Assembly: GCA_029168955.1 (NCBI GenBank)
Contig: JAPDOI010000121.1
Location: 1,240,001-1,304,000 of the forward strand
DNA: 64,000 nt
Origin: Aplectana chamaeleonis
Lineage: Eukaryota > Nematoda > Chromadorea > Rhabditida > Cosmocercidae
Reading direction: 5' to 3'
This document shows positions 46,001 through 58,000 of this stretch, in pieces (the stretch's first letter is position 1; each line of letters opens with the position of its first letter). A program made the translations under genes and the position numbers. The notes beneath the pieces are model-generated. The model was given only the letters and a program-made list of their open reading frames with translations, did no database searches and was not told the DNA's origin.

Positions 46001-49000
46001 CATGTTTGAAAAAAAGTACACCAACAGATAAAAGGTTAACGAGCAACAAGAATACCTCTGGAATGCGTGAAAGAAAAACACTGAGTGTGGAAATATATTT
46101 TAGCCTGTCGAGAACAATAAAAAATCAAGATCAAGGCGGATCAGGGTGGATATCGGCCATGTTTTGGAATGCATGAAAAGTACCTGGTAGTGCGCGATTT
46201 TTCGTCAATAGGAGGTAGCTGGAGGTGGAATTATGAAAAAAAATCGTCCTGCCTCCCAAGTCGATCTCGAGAATGATTGACATTCAGGCACCATCTCCTG
46301 TAAAATGTAAGTATTGGATTAATGAATAAGTTCCCGCGGTTTTTTTCAATTGGAAATGACTTCTGCAAATTTTGACGAAATGTTATGGACCATTCTATCG
46401 AAATTTTCTTGCTGTACAAGAGAGCCAATCATCTTTGCTTAAAAAAGGCGATTTTATTGATTTTCGGATTGATAAAAGGGCGGGTGAAAATCACACTCAA
46501 CTGACTAGAAAAATAATGAAAATGAACAAAATTCAGAAATCTTTTTGTAATAGCTTTTAAAGCAGAAAATTTGCTTTATAACACTATGCCAAAATTTTCA
46601 ACATTTCTATCCCCACGAAGACGACCTCAAACCATGGCCCACACGGTTTTTCAACACCCACCTGAGCAATTTTCGGCGGAAAGGCCGCGCTAAACTGGCA
46701 CCGTGTTGCAAACGGGTGTCAGAAACAACGGAGAGCACGTAGTTGAATGAAATGTTGTCGTAATTTTTATGCGCAAACTCTGATATATAAAAGCAGGAGG
46801 GGTTATTCTCCAACCAAAAATTGTAGGGAAAGTGTTTGTGTTTCCTTTAAATTGCGCACTGAATTAAAGGCAGCATACACGCTCGTAAACGTGGTTGGGA
46901 TAACAATGTGAATCGAACCATATGGCTTACAACATAATGCCTACGCATTTTGAAGTGTCAAAAATGACCCACAATGCCGCTACATGACTTAGAAGTTGGC
47001 CCCGCCCTGTATTTTCACGCACCCTTTATTTGTCCTTTTCCTCCAACTCATGGTTGCTGGGCCATCTTCGCAGTCAGTAAAGTGTGTGGTTCACTTTTTA
47101 GGCAATCCACCAACAGTATCGACGGTGAAGATGACCCAGCAACCTCGCGTTGCAGGAAAAGGGCAAATACGGGGGGCGTGAAAATACAGGGCGGGGCCAA
47201 CTTCTAACTCATGTAGTCGCATTGTGGGTCGTTTTTGACACTTCAAAGTGGTTAGGTGTTGTAATCTGGGCCATACCATTCTATTTCCGTAGTTATCTCA
47301 ATCAAGTTTACGCGCGTGTATGCTGCCTTTAAAGAATATTCGGCATAGTGTTACAGTTTGCTGAAAAAAGCTTTTCTGCTCTACAAGATAGTGCCAATCG
47401 ATATAAAGGCAGTGTTCACGATCAAAAATTGGCCTTTTTTTGGCAAAAACGTAGGTTTTCTAAAGAAGAGTAAGAACGGGAGTATGACGAAAAAGGCCAG
47501 GGAGTGGGTGGAAATCTCGTGGCTCAGCCAATCTATTAGATCACCCAGCCCACGTCATGGAAAAGTTGCCCTGCGTTTGCTTCACCAGCGGAGCAGTTGC
47601 CGAATTTTGAATATTTTTTATAGCGTAAGATTTTAACATCCAAGCACCTGCACTGACCCAGCTTATTTTTAAAAAGTTTTCGGTGCAAGAAGCAGAAAAC
47701 AAAACCACTTATCTAAGAATTTTGAAGCGCAAAACCAATTCTGACGTTACATTTGACGCTTTGACCGCAGTCCCCCGAAAAGGCATTAATAAATTTTGAA
47801 GATGTTCCTTTAAACAGTTTTTCTCCAGTCTTTCTGAGTTTTGTGGGGACTTTCCCCTATTAACCTGTCAGATTTATTTCCATTGACTTTTGGGTAAGTA
47901 AAAGAAAGCAAATTTCTCACCCTTGTTTTTATCGATCAGAAAATCGAATAAAATGCATTTTTCAAAAAAAAAACCAATCACGCTATCTTGTTGAACAAAT
48001 AATATCCTATCGGATGGTCCACGATCTGACGTGAAAATTAGCGGAATTCAAGGCGAAATTCACGATAAAAAAAGCGCGGGAACTAATTTCTCAACGCAAT
48101 AGATAGCCCAACGGTGAGATTTTTTTCCGCGGGGCTTCCGCAAGAAGCATTTAGGAGACTACGGAATGGCGTGTTCAATCGGTTATGTTTGTTTCTTAGG
48201 TTTTGTTATCATAGTGTTTCTTTAATCTCTGTTTTGAGGTATACTGTACAGTTCCTGGGAGAACCAGCTTGCTGAGCAGCACGACGAAGTATCGCGTGAC
48301 AGTGGGCGAAATTCAGCGCAGAATAAGTCCACCTGAATGCCTGAATGCGTCACTTCTGGGTGGGATTCTTCGAAGGTGATGATATATGTTGAACATATTG
48401 ATTGTGAGGGCTGTGGAAGTAAATGTTGTATATGAAGGGCGAAGTCGAAGGATGGAGGTAAAACACTCCGTGACTCCTTGAGGAAAATCGGACTCACACT
48501 TCCAGCTGGGAGACGCAAGCAGGCGAACGTTACGGCTTGGACAGCCCTAGTCGAAGGTGAGATCATGCGAATCGGGTGTTATCTTATAGAATGATCAGAC
48601 TGAATGGCGAAAATCTTTCTTGGTTCCCCAAAATACATAAGCTCATTTCAATTTCTTCTGTCAAAAGGGCACAGTTCGTGCACTCTCTGCGTGGAAAGCA
48701 TTTACTGCATCCACTGATTTACATAAAATCAAAGCTACCGGCTTTCATAGAATGATTTTTTTGCTGATTCACGGATTCTCTCCCACAACTTGCCAGCTTT
48801 CGATGACCTGTAGGAAATTACTTGGACAAGAAATATTCAAAAGCTTTTCTCTTGGCTGAAGGTCTTACAGTACATCAGTAGCCTATAGTAGGACCTATAT
48901 TCGGAAAGATGCCCTCCATATCAAGACTAATTCTCCATGTTGGTCCAGGGTCAACCCCACAGGTCACAGCGTGCTTAGCAGAAGGCCGCTGCCATGGGCG

Positions 49001-52000
49001 ACAAGAGGGAGGGCGCCGGCGAAGAAGAAATTTGTCTTTACCAACGGCGAAAAACTACCAGGTAATGGGCCAAAGTCGCGGGAGTCAGCCGACCCATCGG
49101 ATCAGCCCACTCACATCCCATACTCTGCCAGCGCGTAGCTAGATGCCTCACACGGAAACAGGAGATGCCCAGGGTTTCGCAGGCATCTAGTCTAATTTTG
49201 ACACAAGAATTTACGCAAATTACGGAAAGTTTAGCATCAGTTGGTGAAATTTCAGCTACAGCGCCCGCATATTCTACGCAAATTCTCATTATAGCACTCG
49301 GTCAATCGACCCACCCAGTCCTGATCGGTACTAGAAAGGCGATCTCTGCTGCGATCCACCGCATCGCTGTTTCTTCCCCACGGCCTGCAGCATCCCGGCG
49401 GTCTAAATTATCCTTAGCAAGGTCTTCCAGAGAGCGACATGGGGTCACCCTCTTTGACGAAGCACAGAGTGTCTAGTAATCACTCCGCGAGTTGACTGGA
49501 CCAACACTGTTCGAACGGCATCCCCGTGTTCCGCGTAGCCAGCGCGGGCTTGAGATTGCATTTCAACACAGGCTGCGGCTAAATCCGTAGATTCACGCTA
49601 CAAAATTACAGCGAGAATACACTGGTTCAGCAACAGAGAAATCAATGCATCGAATTTAGCCTTCGTTTTTACGTAGAATACGCGTAAAATCTGCACCCTT
49701 GTACCTTCGACACAAGAATATGCGGGTTTTAGCTATCGTACCTAAAGCCCGTAAATTCTGGCTACATGGAATGGTGCGGTGTTACAGGCCGCGCCCTCGG
49801 AGGCATCCAGCCACGCGTGAAAAGAGTATGTAAGAGTTTTCCATTAATAGGAACAGTTGCCGAAGTCTTTAATACTCTTTACCTCGAATGATTCTAACGT
49901 CCAAAAATGCGCACTGAAACCATATTTTTGAAGAATTTCCTGTAAAAGAAAGAAAAAGAGAGGCCAATCGCCTAAGAAGTTTGAAGCACATGACCGCTTT
50001 CGGCGTTTTGAATTCTACTGCACCAAACACACAAAGCAGGCGTTAGAAAAGCTTAATGGTTTTTTGAACAGCTTTTCCCACCCATCTTCGAGGGACTTTA
50101 GGGGCTTTTAGCTATCAACCTCTACTTCGTGGACTAAACTGCGAAAAATAACATCGAAAACTACTCAGGCGATTATCGGCCCCGAGCCGCCTAACAGTTC
50201 GGCTCGTTTTTCCAATCTGCGAGTCTGCTCCTGTTGCTGTCCGGGCCACTGCTGTTGCTTTCCGGGCCACTGCTGTTGCTGTCCGGGCTATTCCGGTTGG
50301 CCCGAACAGCAACAGCAGTAGCCCGTAGATTGAGAGAACGAGCCGAACTGTCAGGCGGCTCCGGTTCCTATTCGTTGCGGCTCGGGGCCGAGAATCGCCT
50401 GAGTAAGGCATCGTGTACACTGCCTTCGAAACAGATCAAATTAAAATGAGGACGACGGAAATGTTTCAAAGAAAGGAATTGCCAACTAGATGTCAACACG
50501 CAACAAACCTAGAGGCTACACTGTAATGTCCAAGGTGCAGGGGGCTGCACAGCCGCTGGACCAATCATAGGGCTATTTCTGACCTTGGAACCCTCCGTCG
50601 TAGATTCTGAATGATACTTGTCCGTTGCACGCCAGTTTCAGTTGGTCACCTCAATACAGCAACAAATGTCTGCAAGGCTTCCTTTAGAAGAGGCAGTTCA
50701 CATGGCGAAGGACTTCGCAATGGTCTGTGAAAAGGAGTTCCACGCACGTGAAATCGGTATCTTCCTCACTAAGACCGGCCTGTCTATTGATCACGATGTT
50801 CTTCAGAGAAGAACAATGCTTGAGAACAGCAAGTAAGATTTCTAGCCTTGTTTTAACTTAGTGCACAACTACACTGTACTTATTTGATACATGCAGCACG
50901 TTGCTGTACGGAATATAGTTTCAGACTGGACATAATATCCTAACCCTAATATCCGCTCATAAATTATGGTTTCTAGTTTAGAGTCAGCTGTGTTCAATAA
51001 AACCGTCTTCAAGTTTTCACCGGAAATCGAAAGGACCGGTGCCCATTTCAACAATATAGTTACAAACCGGCTAAAAGCGATCCTATAATGGCCCTGTACG
51101 GCCCCAAACTTGAATATGGTAGGCTCGTCTCGCCTTAACGGAATTTACTTCATTTAAGTATCGATTCGTGTTTTTTGAACTCGATATTTCTGTTGTTTGC
51201 TTCGATACAGGGTCAGGCATGGCGCTGTAACAGCCCCCCCCCCATAGCTTGGGCGCATAGTGCGGCCTCCATATTGATAGTGATGGTGCTTCCAACATTA
51301 ATGGTTTTTTTTTCGATTTAAGATTAACAAAATCATTAAAAATTACTTTTTTGCACCATCTTTCTTGACAGATAATTTGCTCAGATGAATGTTTGTGATG
51401 TCCTACGATTTTTCATGCGTTAAATAGTGCAAATATGTATAGTTTGCGGGTCACAGGAAGCCTGCGGCCCCACCCATCTCGGCGGGCACAGTTGCCCCCT
51501 CGCACTCTTTCACGCTTTCATGAAGGAGAGTAGGCGGGCATGATGATCGAATCCACACCGCGGGTGTGGCTATGGAGCAGTTCGGCTGGCAGACGCGCCG
51601 CGCGAGACGGAAAAACGCTCCGCGCGTCGTCGTCCTTGGGCGTGTTAATCAAGCGCCAATTATGTTTTTTTAGAATGCCTAGGTTAACGCGTCCTAAGGA
51701 CGACGACGCGCGCAGCGTTTGTCCGTCGCCCGCGGTGCATGTGCCAGCCGAGCTGCTCCTTAGCCACACCCGCGGTGTGGATTCGATCAACATGCCTAGT
51801 AGGCGAGGCGGGCGTGCCACGCCCACTCCCCTCAAGTATAGGGCCATTTTGAGATTTTGAGATCGCTTTTAGTCGTTTTTCCGACATTGTTGTGGCGACG
51901 GGCCTCGGATTTTTAAGTTCCCGGCGAAAACTCGAGGATTGTCTCTACCAGGCAGCCTACACGCTTCTAAACGTGATTGAGATAACTACGGAAATGGAAT

Positions 52001-55000
52001 GGTATGGCTCAGATTACAACGTCTACGCATTTAAAAGTGTCAAAAACGACCCACAATGCCGTTACAGGAGTAGCAAGTTTGGCCCCGCCCGTACTTTCAT
52101 GCCCCAGTACTTGCCTTTTTCCTGCAACGCAAAGTTGCTGGGTCATCCTCACCGTCGATACTGTTGGTGGATTGCCTAAAAAGTAAACCACATACGTCAC
52201 TGATGGCGAAGATGACCCAGTAAGCCTGCGTTGGAGGAAAAGGGCAAGTACAGGGGGTTTGAAAATACGGGCGGGGCCAAACTTGCTATCCGCAACCGCA
52301 CCATGTCCTTTTAACATTGCGGTCAACTGTACTCCTGCAACTGCACTGTGGGTCATTTTTGACGCTTCAAAATGCGTAGACATTATGTTGTAAGCTATAC
52401 GGTTCGATCCACATTGTTATCCCAACCACGTTTACGAGCGTGTATTCTGTCTTTAAAGGCAGTGTTCACGATAAACTTCGTCCTTGAGCCTTCAATGAAG
52501 AACGTTTGTGGTAGCCCTCAGAAGGAGAACTGTGCTGAAAAAACGAATCAAAACCCATTCTCAGAGGCTAAAAGCGGTTTTGAAGATTATTCCAATGGGC
52601 AAGGCGGGCCTCTTTGGGTCTAGTTGTTGGCATCGACACCGACACGGCTCCATCACTGCCGCGCTTTGACCTGCGATTATCAGCAGTGGTTTTTATCAAA
52701 TTAGGTTATGGATTGGAAAGGTTTCGGCCTGAAAAAGATTCTCGGAAGTTTTCGATAAGTAATTCTCGAATCTACTCTCTCATTCAATGAAAAACCACTG
52801 CCGATGATCGCAGGTCAAAGCTTGGCAGTGATAGAGACGTGTCGGTGTTGACAACAACAACTAGACCCAAGGAGGCCGGCCTCGCCCACTGGGGTAACCT
52901 TCAAAACCGTTCTTTGCCTCTGGGAAAGCTTTCGGATCCATTTTGTCAACACTGTTCTGCTTCTGACTGAGGGCCACCACCAAATCTTTTCAAAGAAAAC
53001 TCAAGGACCGAATTCATTGTGAACAGTGCCTTCAACACAGCCAACGGGCTGATTCCAGAATAAACTGGAGTTTTTAAGAATGGTCTGTTGAGTGATGTGG
53101 TGGATAAAAAGAAAGAATTTGAAGTTTTTCGAACCATGACACACCTAAGTACATCAAAAACAACAAAGATATAATCTATTTCAAAATTCAAACAATTTAG
53201 GCCGGAACTTTGTCCAGGGGGTTATTTGGGGCACTGAAAACGAATACAACGCCCATCTTTGGTTTTACGGAAGATTACGCTAGGTTACTGTAGGTAAATA
53301 ATACTTTTCTTACCGTAACCAACAGTAGTCTTCTGAAATTCTGAAAACGAACCTCATATTCGTGTTCATTGCCCCAAAGAATCACCCTGGACAAGGTTTG
53401 GGCTAAATGGCTTCCTATCTCTGAAATCCGAAAAATAAGATTTTCTATTGCTTTCGATCCACCCTGGTGGATTAAGGGAATTTACCGAACTTCTAATTGC
53501 TTCTTTTCATCTCCACCACAGCATTCAACATGTCATTTTTAGGAACTCCACTTTATGCTCAGACTAGTCCCTAGTTAGCATAGCTTCGTTGGGTGGAGCC
53601 AGGTACTCCACCAACCTTCACCTCTGGACTGGTGAAGGAAGGAATCTCCACCACTGTAAAAACCGGTGACGACCGCGGAAACGCCTCAAAAAACAATGAC
53701 AGTGCCCCGTCATTTATGCAAATCTTTTTCAAGATCGGATGGATGTCACTGACGGTTTTTCGTCCATAACTTTTTTACTCTAAAAAATGGGCCTTTGGTG
53801 AAGGTTGATTTTGGAATCTTCATAGAATTCTGCGTCGATTAGTGCCTCCAGGTTGGAAAAGTATTTTCCCGATCCTTCAGCCTGATTCATTTTACGAAAC
53901 AACAGTTTTTCGCCTATAACTCTTTAACTAGCGAGACCTAGCGAAGTTTTCGCTCAAGAAAACTTTCACGTGCGCTAGCTTCCTGAGGCAGAGTATTCTG
54001 ACAAAACGGTGTTGACTGCCTTCCGTCTATCCGAAAGTTGCTGTTCGTATGGACTCTCCTGAGCAGAGCAGGCTGCCGCACATTTACAGCAGGGCGTCGG
54101 GTATGAAAATGTGGAATTAAAAAGCAAAACATAAGAAGTCAGCGGTAGATCGTCGGTTGCTACCGGCACCACATTTACGACCCTTTCCGTCTGTAATGTA
54201 CCCAAGCTATTATTCTCGCTTTAGCATCCCTGTCATGTTAAGAAAAAAACACTCGCATTTTAGATGTGGTTTCCCTTGTTAACCAAAACCATGCCTTTGT
54301 TCTCAATAAATGACATATGTCCGTGGATGTTTATGTTTTTGTGAAGCAGATTTTGATAAGCTCAGACTTTCAACAAATATAAAACTGGTTTATGGAAGTT
54401 AGTGAATCAAAATGACTGAGCGGTTGTATTGAGTGACGAACAGAGATGATGCGGAAGTGGAGCTGCTGCTTGTTTCGTCAGACAGGCGAGGAAGTGTCTC
54501 CAGAGTTCCGCGTACTCCTCAAAACGCGTCGCACGCTTCTCAAGATATGTACATGATTTCCTATCTGTTTTCTTCGCTACACAAAGGCTAAGATTTTGCA
54601 TGAAAAATTGACAAAATCTCGCTGTTTCAATTCTACTTTCTTCATGACGTCCTGCACACTTCCACTGCGGCCCTGCTAACTTTCTATGACGTCCTGCACA
54701 TTCTCACCTGGGTCCTGAACACATTTCATGACGTACTGCACACCCCTACTAGGGTACTGCACCCATTCTATGACGTCCTGCACATTCATACTGGGGATCT
54801 GCGCACTTTCTATGATGTCCTGCACACTTCCATTCGGGTCCTGCACACTCCCACTGGGATCCTGCACATTTGATACGACGTTCTGCACACTCCCACTGGG
54901 GTCCTGCGCACTTTCTATGACGTCCTGCACACTCCCATTTGGGTCCTGCACACTCCCACTAAGGTCCTGCACACTTTCTATGACGTTCTGCACACTCCCG

Positions 55001-58000
55001 CTGTGGTCCTGCACACTTCCTACGGCGTTCTGCACACTCCCACTGGGGTCCTGCACACTTTCTATGACGTCCTGCACACTCCCACAGGGTCCTGCACACT
55101 TTCTACGACGGTATGCACGCTCCCACTGTGGTCCTGCATACTTTTTACGACGTCCTGCACACTCTCACCGGGGTCCTGCACACTTTTTATGACGTCCTGT
55201 ACACTCCTATCTGGGTCCTGCACACTTTCTATGAAGTCCTGTACACTCCCACTGGGGTCCTGCACACTTTTTATGACGTCTGTACACTCCTATATGGATC
55301 CTGCACACTCCCACTGAGGTCCTGCACACTATCGATAACGTCCTGCACACTTCTCAAACCCTAGCGGTTCTGAACGGCGTCCCATCCACCACTACTAAAT
55401 ACCTGTCGCCTTGATTAGGGCTTAGCCCTTCTAGCGCTACACGACGCACAGAAGTTTTCATGACCCAAGGCTAAAAGTGCGCCCCACGGACAAACTCGGT
55501 TGCCCCGAGGCGCGCAAGAGGTGATTCAGGCTGATTTTTTGGTAATCGATGGATGTCCCACCCACCCAAATGTTCGTACCATTTCATCCCTGTTTTGATC
55601 GGCCATTCCGGAGATCCGTATGAAAACGCAATTACACACACACACATACATACATGACTTACTTACTTGACTTAATCGGTTGGCTTTCGCCTGACGCGGT
55701 CATTCCGCATCTTCACCGAGGTGTGCCGTCCTAGTAGTCAGCCGTGTCCATTTTTCACGGTCTTCAGCCACAATTTGAACACATTCCATCCAGCTGTCAC
55801 TATTCCATTTCCTGCGAAACGAAACATCGCGCCTGAACTGTCTTTAGATGCCGAGTGACTTCAAATCCTCTTTAACCACATCCGTCCAGAACTTTCGTCT
55901 ACGCCCAGGTGGCCGTTTCCAGACAGGATTTGGAAGCATTTTTAAAGCGTGTTGTACGAGACGATCCGGCGTTCTTCTTAGTATATGCCCGAGCAGTCGA
56001 AGTCGACTTTCTATTGCTGCTTGAGATGGCGTTAGGAGATGCTGGCACCTCCCTCGTGTCAAGCGTTGATGTACTGCGTCGATTTCCTTGTAAAGGTCTT
56101 CGTTATGGCATACACGCGGCCAGAAATATCCAAGCAAACGCCTAAAAAGCTTCCTCTCCGTGCAATCCAACCTTTCCATCTGCGTCTTCGGTGCTGCCCA
56201 CGTCTCCGATCCGTACATCATGATAGGGCGAATAGCGGATAGGTAGACGCGCAACTTGACTTCCTTCGCGATGGTGGTAGACCACAAACACTTGGTTAGA
56301 GAATTGAATGCAGACGTAGCTTTCGCACGTCGTTGTCGAATATCCGCTGCATAACTACCATCGTTCTTCAGCAAACAGCCCAAATAACAGAAATCGTCCA
56401 CCAGTTCGATACGTTGTCCGTCCACACAAACTCCCGTTGAAGGCCTCTGAGAGACCCACATCTGCTTGCATTTGTCGGGACGAAGACGAAGTCCATAGGC
56501 TGCGGCATACTTCGAAACGAGGTTCACAATCCTTTGCAGTTTTGCGTTGTTTTCAGCGAATAACACAATGTCGTCGGCGTACTCCAGGTCGACAAGGGAG
56601 CGTCCTGATGGTGTTAGGATCACATCCGCAGGAAACTGTTCTGCAACTCTACGCATGATGTCATCAACGGCGAAGTTGAAAAGAAAAGGTCCTGCAACGG
56701 CTCCTTGCCTTACTCCTGTTTTCACCTCGAAAGCTGACGTAAATCCGACAGGTGTACGAACTGCTGCTGTTGTTCCTTTGTTCATGTCCTCGATTAACCG
56801 AACATACTTTTCCGGGACTCCATCTGCTCGCAGAGCATTGAGCAATCGATCACGATGAGGAGAGTCGAACGCGGCTTCAAAGTCCAAAAAAGCAAGCTGT
56901 AATGGCTTCGAAAACCGCTGCCACGATTCAATTACTCTTCTCACGACGAACACTTGGTCGATGGTCGATCTTCCAGGTCGAAAACCGGCTTGCTCATCTC
57001 TGATCGTTCCTTCACGATGTTTGATAAGTCGCTCGAGAATGATACGTTCTAAAACCTTGTACATGACACGAAGTAGAGAGATTCCTCTGTAGTTCTTAGG
57101 ATCCGTGACGGATAACATCTTGTGAAGAGGTACGATGATCGCATGTCTCCACGAATCGGGTATCCTTTCGCTCATCCATATAGCACGGATGGTGTTAGTC
57201 ATTTCACGAATCCCAGACGGAGGAAGAGCTTTCAGCATTTCAGCAGTGATGTTGTCATCTCCACCTGCCTTTCCATTCTTCATTTTCCGGACACAATCCA
57301 AAACTTCAGACTCAGTCGGCGGTTCCTCACTGACATCGTAATGTCCTCTCTGAACATGCGGGAGCTCAGGTACTGATGGCGCTGGACGATTCAGTAATGA
57401 ACTGAAGTAATCCTTCCATATTGGCAGCGTCGCATCGCCAACTGCAACTCCATTGGTAGTGTTCAAGACAGGAGAACATCTCTTCATCTTCCCGCTATTC
57501 TGTCGCAGCAACGTGTAGGCTTTCATCGGATTCTTCTCCTCCCAAGCCTTCTCGAACTCCTTAGCTCTACACGTCCACTCTCGTTCGCGGTCACTTTGAA
57601 GCTGCCGACGCAACTTCCTCCTCAGACGCTTCTCCTCCACGAAGTTTCCTGCAGTTCGGAGAGCACATACTCTGTTGTAGGTAGATGTTGTTTCTTCTGA
57701 GACGTAGGCGAACTTCTTCTTAGGCTGTACAACCGGGAGTGCCTCTTTCGAAGCGTCCTGGATGCACTTGACAAAAGAATCCGCGTCGCAAAGTTTCTTC
57801 TTAGTCCGTACTCCGATGTGAATAGAAACGCGTTGTCGAAAATTCCTTCTGCACTCTTCATCTCTGAGACTTGTCATGTCAATCCTCTGGAGAGGCTGAG
57901 CCCCTCGCTTCCTATATATTCCTCGTCAGGACATAGTCAAGCTGTAGTTTCAAAGTTGTCATCTTCCGCTTCCGCTGCTCTTCTGAAGATAGCCGGGTTG

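Noticed and set aside
54728..55317. Plus-strand SCTLPLG repeat protein
   Set aside because: It arises from a 21-bp minisatellite that keeps all frames open. No start, splice or domain evidence.
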